Notes: generated from the letters alone by a model not told the origin. Positions 10,551-21,284 are shown, counted from the first letter of the stretch. The stretch is 64,000 bases of DNA from Thecaphora thlaspeos (GCA_900291925.1 UWYS01000001.1:992001-1056000), one strand, 5' to 3'. A program made the numbers and translations.

Positions 10551-10588
10551 TACTGTACTGAACAGTACAGTACAGTACTGTACTGTAC
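10551..10588. repeat. Palindromic TACTGTAC/GTACAGTAC block
   Basis: Second dense cluster of the palindromic motif seen at 8086-8127. The block is nearly its own reverse complement. Confidence 0.85.
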
Positions 10589-10752
10589 ACTGTAGCTACA
10601 CGTCCTTACATAGGCGTCCCCGCAATCCAGCCTGTTAGCTGCCTCTGGCCAACCGCTTTCCGCGTTGCCACAGGAGAGCATCCTCGCACCATCCCAGTCT
10701 GGGGCCCCAAGGTTCCTCCTCTTGAGCCACGAGGCTGGCGCCTCGCGCAGGG

Positions 10753-10758
10753 TATATA
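10753..10758 (+). promoter_or_regulatory. Putative TATA box of the sugar transporter
   Basis: GGTATATAGG lies in otherwise GC-rich DNA, 211 bases upstream of the ATG at 10969. Position and sequence suit a core promoter, but there is no transcript evidence. Confidence 0.4.
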
Positions 10759-10968
10759 GGACCCCGCCTTATGTTCGCCACTCTGCCAGGTTCCTTCTGG
10801 TCCCGCAGACACCCTCCTCCCCCTCCGCCACCTTTCCTTGCTCAACAGCGGCCGTCGCCTGCGCTTTTCGGCCCACCCCTCTACCCTCTACCTTTCTCCT
10901 CTCCCGTACCGTCCTCTGCCCGCACCGGCTTCGCACTCCTTCGGAAGAAGGCAAGACATCTGCCCAGC

Positions 10969-12761
10969 ATGTGGAAACCCTCAAAGATGCAGCACATCAG
11001 CGAGGTGCCCAAGGAGGCCATGAATTGGCGCCTGCTCGTCGGTGTTGTTTGCATCGGCTTCCTCGGCGCCACGCGTGGTCTCGACGAAGGCATCATCTCC
11101 GGCGAAATGACTCGATGTGAGTAACAAGACCTGTTCTTGTGTCTGTCCGCTCGTAGCCTCTTGGACGGCGTGAGGGCCTTTCCAACGACCAAAGACTGAC
11201 CGCGCACCCTTTCCCCCTCATCTCATTGCCGTCTCATGCAGCATCGTTCCAGCACTCGTTCGACATCGAGGACGGCACCGAGAAAGAGTCCAACGTCGTC
11301 GCCATGGTCCAGCTGTTCTCCGTCGTCGGAGCGCTTGTCGGCTTCCTGACTTGCGACCGTTTCGGACGTGTCCGCTCGTCGCAGATCTGCTGCCTGTTCA
11401 TGTTCCTCGGTACCTCGCTCTGGATTGGCGCTGGCGGCAACCTTGCCATGCTCTACGTTGGCCGCGCCATCAACGGCATCGGTATCGGTATGACGCCCGT
11501 CTGCGCCCCCGTCTTCCTCGCCGAAATCTCTCCTCGCCAGATCCGCGGTCTCTGCACATCGGTCTACTCGTTCAGCGTCTACATCGGTCTGCTGCTCGGC
11601 TACTCGGTCAACCTCGCCGTCAAGCGCCACATGGATGACACCAAGGCGCTCTCGTGGCAGGTCCCGCTCGTCATGAACTACGGCTGGCACGCCATCATCC
11701 TCGTCGGCACCTTCTTCATCCACGAGTCGCCTCGCTGGCTGATGCAAAAGGAGCGCTACGAGGAGGCCGCCAAGTCACTCACCTTCTACCGCCAGATGGA
11801 GCCCAGCAACCGCCTGTACGTCGAGGAGTACGAGCTCATCTCCGACTCGGTGCGCGCCGAAAAGGCCGCCACGGCCGGCCTCGGCTTCAAGGACAAGGCA
11901 CGCGAGCTCTTCTGCGAGAAGAACAACCAGTACAAGCTCATGCTCGCCGTTGCTATTCAAGTATTCGGCCAATACACTGGCGCTGGAGCTATCTCCACTT
12001 ACGCCAATAGAATCCTTACCATCATTGGTGTCGACAACTCGCAGGGCTACGTGACTAGCGTTGGCTTCGGTACCGTCAAGCTTGCCGCCGGTGTGCTCGC
12101 GTCGTTCTTCCTGATCGACGTGCTGGGACGAAGGAGGACGCTGATCGGTGGTGTCGTGTTCCAGGGTCTGTCGAACCTGTACATGGCCATCTTCCTCAGC
12201 ATGTACATCGACGGCCTCCACACCAAGGGCGAGAAGGCCGCCAGCGAGGCCGCCATCGCCGCCATCTTTGTCGGCGGTGCTGCGTGGTCTGCTGGTGGTA
12301 ACCTGGCGCAGTACCTCATCAACACCGAGATCTTTGGCCTACGCGTCCGATCCCTCGCGTCGGCCTTCATCATGGGCCTCCACTATCTCCTCCAGTACAG
12401 CGTCACCCGCGCCCTCACCCCGATGCTCAACTCGGGCCTCAAAGCCGGTGGCACCTTTGCCGTCTTCTGCGCCGCATCGCTCTGCTGCTCCCTCCCCTTC
12501 TACCTCTTCTTCCTTCCCGAGACCTCTGGAAGGAGCCTCGAGAGCCTGGACGAGGTGTTCGATCTGCCCTGGTACAAGATCGCCCGCGCCTCCCGCCGTC
12601 CCGCGCTGGGCGAGGAAATCCCGTCGCACTCGATGCCCGCGGCGCTCGAGTCCGGTGCCGGCTGGACGGAGCGACGCAACAGCACCGACGAGATGGACAA
12701 GGACGACAAGAACAAGACTTACACTTCGTCTGACCCCATCACCCCTGCTGCTGAGAAGTAG
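10969..12761 (+). CDS. MFS sugar transporter (hexose/polyol/quinate permease type)
   Basis: Exons 10969-11116 and 11242-12761 (GTGAGT donor, GCAG acceptor) encode 555 residues with about 12 hydrophobic segments. Sugar-porter signatures are present: GLDEGIISGEM in TM1, DRFGRVRSS between TM2 and TM3, GRAINGIGIGMTPVCAPVFL, HESPRWLMQKERYEEA before the central loop, DVLGRRRTLIGG and the C-terminal PETSGRSLESLDEVF. The C-terminus is a Ser/Asp/Lys-rich cytosolic tail. Known family role: proton symport or facilitated uptake of monosaccharides or related polyols across the plasma membrane. The exact substrate cannot be read from the sequence. It sits alone in a gene-poor region. Confidence 0.9.
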
Positions 12762-13827
12762 TTGATCCTTGCGACCAGCTCGATGTGAAGCGACGGCTTT
12801 CTTGCTAAGTGGAAAGCCTTCTGATCCTCTTGTGTTCCCTTATGCGTTATCGTTGTTCCTGCCTTTCATGTATCAATTAGACGACTTTAGCTTACGACCC
12901 CACGCAAATCAACGATGTCAAGCTGTTTCCTCACTACCCTACTCACTCTGCTTTGATAGCTTGACGGTGGCTTTTCGATGCGTTTCCCGAGGGTTTGAGG
13001 CCTGCTTGTCGTCCGGGTAGGCAGACACGGAGTCGTCATGCGTCGCAGGCCAGGGCTCACATCTGGCCAGAAGCAACTAGGTCTTTAACGAAGGACTCAT
13101 TGTACAGCGTCGGTTCGCCACCACCCTCGACTATCGAGCAGATCCTGTTTTGACGTCGGATGATGGGGAAGAGCGAATGACGTGGTGGTCAAGATGTGCG
13201 AGTGAAAGAGACGAGGCAAAGATCAACTACCAAAGAGCGAGAGACGAGGCTTAAGTCGAGGGGATGCGAAAGATGGTGGAGGTGCGTCATGTGCCGAGGC
13301 GACGTGGGCGTCTGAGGCCGCCGATCACACGCCGCGCCGCGCCAGACGGACTTAGCCTGCCAGCGCGGCCTCGTTCCGTCTCCTCTCTTCTCCTCCATCT
13401 CCTTCCTAGTCGGCCTTCTGCCACCCTTGTAGCGCCGTGTTTTTGCTGCCCGCCCGCCTCCCATCTCGCTCTCTGTGTACGCTCGACCGTGCGCCGTACC
13501 GGCGGGCTGGGAGCCACCGAGCTCCGAGGCCTCGCCCTCTGGCTGCATGTCCCGCTCCTCACTCCAATCTATGCATCGTTAGCTCCTCTGCGTGTGCTTA
13601 GTAGCAGGCCTTGGATCGAAACAAAATGACTGCGAGGGCAAAGGAAGGGAAAGCGAGGAGGGAGGAAACTGCTTCGCTGGCAGGCTGGTTTGAGCTGCCT
13701 CGATGGCGTGATTTCGACACCACCGCACTTCCACCCCATCTCAATTGATGGCAAAGGGGTGGCCAGTCGCTGCACCCCGTAGGTGCGGCCGGAAAGATGA
13801 ATTACGTACACGCCCAGGTTGTCAGCC

Positions 13828-13891
13828 GTGGGTGGCGAATGGACCATACACCCTCGAAGGTGGGTGGCGAATGAACCATACACACTCGGAG
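13828..13891. repeat. 32-bp tandem duplication, two copies
   Basis: Units 13828-13859 and 13860-13891 both start GTGGGTGGCGAATG and differ at three positions. It lies in non-coding DNA. Confidence 0.9.
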
Positions 13892-14525
13892 ATGGGCTGA
13901 ACGTAAGCAGTGGGAATCTGCCTTTGTACGCCTTGCGCAGCCTGGCTTTTTTATCCTCTCGTCCGCGTCGTCATCCGTTGCTGCGCCTCACACTCGGAGT
14001 GCAACACAAGGGGACCGGGAAAAACGTTCAACACACTGGCCCCTCAAGCCAGAGGGCAACTCTCTTTTCGGTCAGGGACTTGCGACATTGCGGTTCGAAT
14101 GGGCGACCGCGAGTCGTTCCATCCAGCCTCGAGGCTTCGTTGATGAGCCCGCGGAGGGTGACGCCCTCATCATCTATCGGTCGTGTCACTGAACACCGGC
14201 CGCAAACAAGCTGAGAGCTGTACTCTATCGCTGCACAGGGCCGGGTGGACATCCTTGGTGGTAGGCTCATTATCCTCGTTGGATGCAACCTCCCACGCCA
14301 CCGATACCGAGGACAACACACTATGAGATTTCCGTGCCGAGTGGGTTTCGTTGCTTACGCTCTCATCGACGACCTAGCAAGCGCAGTTCACCTCACACAA
14401 CCCACCTCTGAGCACACCCTTGTGCCCGAATTCCTCTTTTTTCTCAAGTGTAGTACCCCTTTTCGCTTCTCTTCCTATCTTTATTCCCATCGACTATGCT
14501 TCGCTCGATCGAGGCGGTGGTTTCC

Positions 14526-14571
14526 TTTTTTTTTTTTTTTTTTTTTGTTTTTTTTTGTTTTTTCCTTCTTT
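14526..14571. repeat. T-rich homopolymer-like tract
   Basis: Runs of T broken by single G residues on the + strand, about 45 bases. This could be a decayed poly-A tail of a retrotransposed sequence on the minus strand or simple slippage. No coding remnant was recognised beside it. Confidence 0.85.
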
Positions 14572-15280
14572 GTCTCCCCACTTTTCCTTTGGCCGTCACC
14601 TTTTGTACACCCTTGGCAAACAGTTGGCTCTTTGTCTCCTGCCTAACCAATGCGTGCACCTTCCTACCGAGCATCAGCTATGAGTATAATTCGAATTTTT
14701 GTTCTTATTCTCTCCGATAGGCCTCCTCTTGGCTCCTAGCGCTAGACACCAGAAAGACGCCTCACGCGATGAGGCAACTTCGGCTCACGATCCATTTGTC
14801 TGTGCGCATCGGCGCCTTGATGGTGCACTGTCTTTTCTCAGACAAGGTCATGTCTGGAGGCAAGATAGAGATCGAGGGGGAAAGCCACGGACAAGCCAGA
14901 GGGAAGAGCGAGTGGGTGCGTGCTGTCAATTGATTGTGTACTATGGTTGGCGACTCGCCGACGCGGCACCCACTTGACTCCAAGCCCCGGAAGCAGCTTC
15001 AGTTCGATGGCAAATCGGACATAAAGGAGGTACGGTTCCAGATCCATCTGTGTCCCGACATACATCCACTCCAGCCCATCTCTACTTCTCCTCCAAGCAT
15101 ATCCGCACTCGCTATTTTCTATACACTTACGGAGCAGCTGGCTTTGCTCCCAACACTCGCTTCGTTCCACGTCATTCTGATCCGGTAAGCACGATCTCGC
15201 GGTGCTTACCTCCAGACCGCATCCTGTCCTCACACGTCATTACCATATTGTGCAAACAACCCTGGCAGACCACCCTCGCG

Positions 15281-16159
15281 ATGAAACCGTTCGCCCTTCT
15301 CGCCCTCTTCCAAATCTTCTTGATAGGCTTCTCCATTGCCGACAGACTACCTGGTATCAGAGCGCCTGACGTACCAACCATCCCTCACAACAAAATCAAG
15401 GTCCAGAAGGAGACGACCAGTCCCACGCAGGAGCAAAGCATCGCGATCATGTTCAAGCCGATGATCAAGATCGAGAATGGCTGCGACGTCTATCCAGCCA
15501 TCGATCCGTTCACTGGCTTGCCGAGTGGAGGTCTCCAAGGAACAGGCAACGTCGATGGCAGCTGCCGTACCGACAAAAGCCAGATCTACGGTCGCACCAA
15601 GTGGCTGAACTTCAAGAAAGGGGCCAATGGCTTAAAGTACGGCGACCTGGCGATCATGACGGCCTTCTACTTTCCGAAGTTCGTTGCAACCACAAGCACA
15701 AACTCGTCATGGCGGAAGTTTGAAAGCAACAGAATTAGACAGGACAGGCACATGTGGCAGAACGTCGTCATGTGCGTCCGCGTCGATGACAAACAGACCG
15801 CCTCTCTGGTCGGGCTCGCTCTCAAGTGGGACGATTCACCTTACTCGGGTTTCACACGCGAACAGCTCAAGAAGGACGAGATGAAAGACACACACCCCAA
15901 GCTCAAGGTCGCGTTCAGGGAGACGGACAAACGCCTCGGCAGCTGGAGACCTTTGGATGGAATTGCCCATCTCGCTCTTACCGGACACAAGGGACGCAAT
16001 CTGCCCTACATGTTTTGGGAAGACCTCAAGCCTGAGGTGCAGCAGACTCTGAACACTTATCACTACGGCTGGAGTCTGTGCCCCTTGGCCGACAGTGTGT
16101 TTGAGGACCACATCGCTGAGGCCAACAAGACGATGATAGGCGTTCTCCCAAGGCATTAG
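15281..16159 (+). CDS. Secreted NPP1/NLP-family (necrosis- and ethylene-inducing-like) protein
   Basis: Single exon, 292 residues, from ATG 15281. The frame is open further upstream but this ATG starts a clear signal peptide (MKPFALLALFQIFLIGFSIA, then AD). Family features: two Cys in NGCDVYPAI and DGSCR as in type 1 NLPs, the GGLQGTG segment, AIMTAFYFPKF, and WQNVV at the position of the family heptapeptide. Some NLPs bind plant sphingolipids and damage plant membranes. In cytolytic members the GHRHDWE heptapeptide contributes metal binding. Here the equivalent reads RHMWQ: the Asp and Glu are replaced by Met and Gln. Many fungal NLPs with altered heptapeptides are non-cytolytic, so toxicity should not be assumed. 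The gene sits next to other secreted-protein genes. Confidence 0.8.
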   Translation: MKPFALLALFQIFLIGFSIADRLPGIRAPDVPTIPHNKIKVQKETTSPTQEQSIAIMFKPMIKIENGCDVYPAIDPFTGLPSGGLQGTGNVDGSCRTDKSQIYGRTKWLNFKKGANGLKYGDLAIMTAFYFPKFVATTSTNSSWRKFESNRIRQDRHMWQNVVMCVRVDDKQTASLVGLALKWDDSPYSGFTREQLKKDEMKDTHPKLKVAFRETDKRLGSWRPLDGIAHLALTGHKGRNLPYMFWEDLKPEVQQTLNTYHYGWSLCPLADSVFEDHIAEANKTMIGVLPRH

Positions 16160-16937
16160 GATGTCTTTGCAGCGGCGTGCCTTCCCCCCCTTTCATTGTG
16201 GCGCGCTAGTCAACACTGCCTCGGTCCCGTCTTCGTTACCTCTGTTCATTGAACGCATGGCTCTTTGGCCGTCGGCCGACGGTTGCTCTCGCCCGACCTC
16301 GGTAACCTGGTCCCTTCTCTACATACGTCAATGTCCTTCAGCTTTTATCACCGAGGATTTTACCCTCTTTTAGAGTTGCTTCTGTTTCTTCGTCGAGTTT
16401 CCCACGCAAGCCGATACATGATTCTCTAACTTTTGTCTCGATTCATGCTCCTTTTCCCCGCCTGAACACCGCAAAATGTGTTGCTAAGGATCTAGGTAGA
16501 GTAATGAAAAGGGTCGAATCACGGCTGGGAGGATAACCACCTCGCCAGACACTTCCCCGCCGCCACCTCGGAACGTTGGGAAAAGGTTCTCATCGCCAAC
16601 TGCTGGCGAAGAAGGTCTTGCACTGCACGGCCTACCTCACACAAAGAGTTTGAAGTAATCTAAAAAGCGAGGGGCTGATTTTTCAGGCGTTAAATGGGCC
16701 GGCGGCTATGGCTACGGAAGGCGAGTGAGTACAAAGGCATATAAGTGACGGTCTGGCTACATCATTGGGGAGAAAAAAAAGTCGAGGCCACCTTGTTCGG
16801 ATCTATTGGAACCATCGTGCATCCCTGCGAGGCTCTACGATTACAACGATAAGATAAGGAAAGGGGACGTTGTTCGAGACGAGTAGAGTTGTCTAAAGGA
16901 GAGAAGAAAAAAAGGAGACACGACCATTCTAGCTCTG
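16160..16937. other. Convergent 3' intergenic region
   Basis: About 780 bases between the NLP-family gene and the repeat-protein pseudogene. I see no supported coding frame, RNA gene or repeat. Confidence 0.5.
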
Positions 16938-18675
16938 CTAAGGAGGGCTGAGAAGCTGGCTGACGGATCCGCCCGTGGCCGAGTTGTTGGATACCTGAGG
17001 GCCTCCGACCGTGACGATCTGTCCGTCGCTGGTGATGGGCTGTCCCGCGTTGTCCTGGACGTCGAAGCTCGATCCGCCGTAGGCGTTGGCGTTGCCGCTC
17101 TGGCCCTGGAAGAGCTGTCGTCGCGCGTTGACGTTGTTCTGCGAGTTGGCGATGGCACTCTGCCCTGCGTGCTGGGCGACGCCCTGGTTGCTCTCGCTCG
17201 ACTGCGAGATCGAGCCGGCGTGGGAGCTGGTGTCAATCAGGTCGGAATAGTGAGTCCCGTAGGCGCCCGTGACGGCGACTGGACCAGAGTTGGCATCGGC
17301 AGAACCCTGTTGGCTGGTCGTTTGTCCGACGCCTTGGCCCTGAGCCTGGACATCACGCTCGAGGAACTGCTTGAGTGCTTGCTGAACTTGACCACCGGTA
17401 CCGTCATTCTGCGCACCCTGAGCTCCGCCGATGGTGATACTGTTACCTGCGCCCGAAACGACAGGGCGGCTGCTTTGGTACTGCGAGCTGAAGCCACCGT
17501 GGCCGTCAGCAGAGCCGGGATGTCCAGCGACGCCAACGATCTGGCGCTTATGCTGGCCGCTGCTACCGTCGAGTCCGAGCTGCTGGGTCAGGCTCTGAGT
17601 GATGCTGCCGCCCTGGGCCGAGTTAGAGGCTCCCTGAAGTCCGCCGGTGGTGAGCGAGTTGCCAACGCCAGATAGGACGGGGACGTTGCTCTGCGTCTAG
17701 CCGCTGATGCCACCGAAGGCGTCGGCCGATCCCTGCTGCTTGCTCTGCGCAAACAGTCCGGGCACCGCTCGTCCGTGGAGCTTCTGGAGGATCTCCTGAG
17801 TGATGGAGCCGCCCTGTCCGTTGTTCTGGCTAAGCTGCTCGCCGCCGGCTGTGAGCGACGAACCGACGCCGCTGAGGACGGGAGCGTTGTGCTGACCCTG
17901 CGACGACTGGCCGCCGAAGCCATTGGCCGAAGTGCCCTGCTTGGCCGCGCCAAACAGCTGACGACGCTGCAAGAGCTGCAGGAGCTGCTGCTCGACAGAA
18001 CCACCCTGGACCGTTGTTGGTTGAGCCCTGAGCACCGCCTGCGGTCACCGAGTTGCCAGCTCTCGAGACGACGGGAGCGTTGGACTGGCCCTGGAACGAG
18101 CTACCGCCGTATCCGTTGGCACTGGCGCCCTGGCTGGCAAAGAGATCGCTGAGCTGACGTCGCTCGTTGCTGAGGTCACCCGTGTTGCCCACGCCGGCGT
18201 TGACGTCGGGGTCGTTGAGGGCGAAAAGGTCGACAATCGAGCCGGAGCGCTTGTTGTTTGTGAGGTCGCCCGTGTTGGCGACGCCTGCGTTGACGTCGGC
18301 GTTGTTGAGGAGGTTGGCCGAGACGAGCGAGCCGCTGGAGCCTGTCTTGCCATCCTTTCCGTCCTTGCCGTCCCTGCCGTCCTTGCCATCGTGCACGGCA
18401 GTGGAGGCCGCTGCCGGCAAGCGTTTGCTATCGCTCGAGGGAAAGCCGGGCGAGACCTTGAAGACGCGGCTGTCCTCGAGACTGACCTGGTCGTTCTGCT
18501 GACCGAAGTCGGAGTCCTGCTTGATGTCCTGACCAGTCACCTGCTGCGAGTTAGACTGCGAGTTGCTCTGCTCAGTAGCTCGGACTGCCAGCAAGTCGAT
18601 CGGGGCCGAGGCGACGAGGTTTGCCGTGGCAATCGATGCCACGACGATGGCGGAGAAGGAGGTGGAGAACTTCAT
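16938..18675 (-). pseudogene. Secreted repeat protein with putative Kex2 sites, disrupted by a frameshift and a stop
   Basis: ATG at 18675 starts a signal peptide (MKFSTSFSAIVVASIATANL). A collagen-like GKDGRDGKDGKDGKTG segment follows, then a series of imperfect units. Units carry an ANGYGG- or ADAFGG-like core, a PVVSGxGNSxTxGGxQ block and a Gln-rich end. Several are preceded by dibasic KR or RR (NNKR, NERR, QRRQLFG, HKRQIVG, ARRQLFQG), as expected for Kex2 cleavage. An extra base near 18008-18009 shifts the frame, and a TAG at 17697-17699 interrupts it again. Beyond these the repeat frame is open to the TAG at 16938-16940. The layout recalls Kex2-processed repetitive surface proteins such as U. 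maydis Rep1. I could not show sequence homology. The lesions may be real or assembly errors. Confidence 0.65.
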
Positions 18676-20636
18676 TGTGGGAGGCAGAGGCAGAGGAAGC
18701 GAAAGGAGTGACTGTGATTTGTTTTGTGGGAGTCGGGAGGATAGGGAGCGTATGATCTGGGAGGGCGGAGGGAATTGCGGATGGAAGGAAGGGTAAGGAG
18801 AGGGGAGTGATGACAAGGAGTGGTTCTCCGTTGCCTGAGGGAACGTGTGAGCTGATGAGAAGATATCAGTCTTGGTCCCAACCCAAGCCGTGCTTATAAC
18901 CTTTCGCGATGGGTTCTCAGGTGAAGGCGAGACGAGTCGGGGACGTGCCTACGAGAGACTGGACGTACCATCCTACCATGGAGGAGGTTTGTTCGCCGGC
19001 GCTCTTTGCAAAAAGACAGCGGGGGCCAATTCGCATTGCTGCAGCAGGCCCCCTTGCGAGACTAACTCATCGGTACGCCACGTCGCCACGTCCGACGATT
19101 AACGTCATCCCTTGCGCCCCTTGGAAAGCGGTACTCGACGGTTGAGATTCTGTCCAGCAAAGCACAACATCTTGCACCATCGAGCGCCGCCGTCAGGTAC
19201 AGGCTTATAATTGGATCATTCTGTGCGACGCTGAAGAGATCGGAACTTTGTACTGTTCAAGAACTTCCGAGAGGACGTCATATACCGACCTCTGTTGGTG
19301 TCAGGGATAGCCGCCAAAGACTTTGTGTGTCACGTTGTTGGGTCATACGGCCATGAGGCAAAGTGCAGGCAAGGTGATGCGGCTTAGGCCTCGGCCAGAA
19401 TTGACGAGAGGCACGGCAATGGAAGTGTGCGACGTGCTAGGCAACAACGCGTGTTCAAGGTAGGGTGAAAAGGAGGGAGGTAACATACAGTAGCTAGGAA
19501 GCAAGGATGGACGTCAAGTAGCGAGCAGACAAGACTCACCGGCATGCTCGATGCAATAGACAGACGACGGCGAGCATGTCGATAAGGCGTGACGTACCGT
19601 ATGGCTGTAGAAGGGCGAATCTCGGTGCATGGGTTGCAGCAATGAGTTGAACCAATGACCCTAACCTCCGGAGCTGTCAATGATGGCGAATCGAGAGCGC
19701 AGCGAGCTTTGACGAAGGCGTGCCGAGGCAAGGTTTGTTTGACGTATCGCCGCTCCCATGCTGGTAACTGCTGGTGCTTGGGCTGCTGATGATGCGCCGA
19801 GGCGAGGGGGCGATGCTGCTATGCGTGCGAGCTTGCGTGCTGTGAGATGGCCCGCCTTGGCTTGACATCTTTGTCCCGTAAGCTCACGTTGGTATGACAG
19901 GCCGGAGACGCGGGGGAGGGCACCGGTGCGCTCTCCGTAGCTATCTCTTGGCCGAGGCGAAGCGACACGTCACGAAGGGATCGACAGAAGGAGCAAGCGG
20001 AGAAAAAGATCTGCATGACTTCAGTACATCCTGCGCCCCAAGTGATGGTGGACCCTTGCATATGGGACATACAGAGTAATTACCAGTGAGCGGCGAGGCG
20101 GGTGGTGGGAAGGAGGAGGCGACAGTAACGACGACGACGATGGCGACGACACGGCCCATTTTGCTTGCTTGTCTGCTGGATGGCAGCTGTCACCGACGCG
20201 CTTCGTAGGCCCCCTTGCCGCGACAGAGCGGCGGCCGCCTCGCCTTGCCTCGTCGCCTTGACAGCGTTGCCTTGCCGCATAGCGACGAGCGACTACACAC
20301 AGGCGTTACCGCTACGTCGACCCTTCACATCCACCGCAGCTGGTCGTCGAGCTGCCCTTGCCTTGGCGTTCGCGATGTGGACAGCCCAGCCCGGTGTGGC
20401 TGGGTCTCGACACTCTCCCACCCTACAGCCTCTCCTTGCAACGTAGATCCTTCTTCTTTATGGCATGTCTTTGTTCACCCCGTCTCGATCCATTCCCCTT
20501 CTTTCGTCTCCTCATCCTGTCACGCCTCCCAGCCAGCCAAATACATCCCATCACCACCACCTACACCGGCCTTCGTTGCGATCCCTCCCACCACTACCAC
20601 TCCCTTCCTCGTCCCCTCGTGTCCGCTCGCTCAATC
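18676..20636. other. Divergent intergenic region between two secreted-protein genes
   Basis: About 1.96 kb. Both flanking genes start here and point away from each other, so it should contain two promoters. No supported gene, RNA or transposon was recognised inside. Confidence 0.5.
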
Positions 20637-21284
20637 ATGAAGCACACCTACACCTCTCTAATCGTCGTCCTCGGGCTAACGTCGAGCCTCTTCGTTGCGA
20701 CACCGGCCTTAGCTCGCCCAGTCCCGCAGCCCTACGTGCAACCACTGATAGCAGACCAGGTCCTGAGTCGTGGTCTCGGCGATGTGCCTTTGGTCGTCCT
20801 TGGCAATTACCAGTCGGGCAACGGCAATCAGGCAGGCGACAACAATGTCCAATCGAGCGTGTCGACCGCCAACGTCCAAGGTGACGGCAACTCTCTCAGT
20901 CAGGCATCGCCCGGATCGGCCCAGTCGCAGAGTCAGGTCGCAAACCAGCAGGCTGTACAGTCTTCCGCGCCGGTCTCACCATCGACACCGTCCGGTTCTG
21001 ACCAGGTCGTTGACAATGGCAAAGGAACCGTGGACCAGGCCGCCGTCGTCCCCAACGGTCAGACTACGGTCAGCCAAAGCGGCAATGAACAAAGTACCGC
21101 CAGCAAGGAGAGTCAGCCTCAGACGCAGACGTCTGTATCGAACCAGCAAGTCTCGCAGCAGGCAGTCGCGACTGGAGGGCAGGACATCAACCAGACCGCC
21201 AACCAGTCGACTGCCCAGACCGGCGGCAATGGTCGGCAGCTCAGCCAGGTCACTCAGAACATCGTCGGGACTGCACAACAATAA
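20637..21284 (+). CDS. Small secreted Gln/Ser/Asn-rich protein
   Basis: Single exon, 215 residues from ATG 20637. A hydrophobic signal peptide (residues ~1-24, ending …ATPALA) precedes a mature chain made almost only of Gln, Ser, Asn, Gly, Thr and Val. It has no Cys and no recognised domain. Short motifs such as GDGNSLSQ, TVSQSGN and GNGRQLSQVTQN loosely echo those of the neighbouring minus-strand repeat protein. The two may therefore be distant relatives or share a cell-wall or surface role, which is inference from composition only. No dibasic Kex2 sites are seen here, unlike the neighbour. Confidence 0.65.
   Translation: MKHTYTSLIVVLGLTSSLFVATPALARPVPQPYVQPLIADQVLSRGLGDVPLVVLGNYQSGNGNQAGDNNVQSSVSTANVQGDGNSLSQASPGSAQSQSQVANQQAVQSSAPVSPSTPSGSDQVVDNGKGTVDQAAVVPNGQTTVSQSGNEQSTASKESQPQTQTSVSNQQVSQQAVATGGQDINQTANQSTAQTGGNGRQLSQVTQNIVGTAQQ

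Larger units (their letters stand above)
10061..10968. other. Intergenic region and promoter side of the sugar transporter
   Basis: Contains a second palindromic TACTGTAC block (10551-10588). In frame 2, about 10196-10560, there is a protein-like stretch with two in-frame stops (see findings). A TATATA lies about 210 bases upstream of the transporter ATG. Confidence 0.5.
12762..15280. other. Gene-poor intergenic stretch
   Basis: About 2.5 kb in which no open frame looks like a gene. It contains a 32-bp tandem duplication (13828-13891), a T-rich tract (14526-14571) and, at its right end, the 5' leader of the NLP-family gene. I see no RNA gene. Confidence 0.5.

Noticed and set aside
14526..14571. 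Poly-T tract as the tail of a retrotransposon
   Set aside because: No reverse-transcriptase, integrase or target-site duplication could be seen next to it.
16938..18675. An intron removing the frameshift and TAG in the repeat protein
   Set aside because: The only GT near the shift (GTCCAG) is a poor donor, and the implied ~320-base intron would be much longer than others in the window and would remove a whole repeat unit. A recent mutation or sequencing error is simpler, but this was not excluded.
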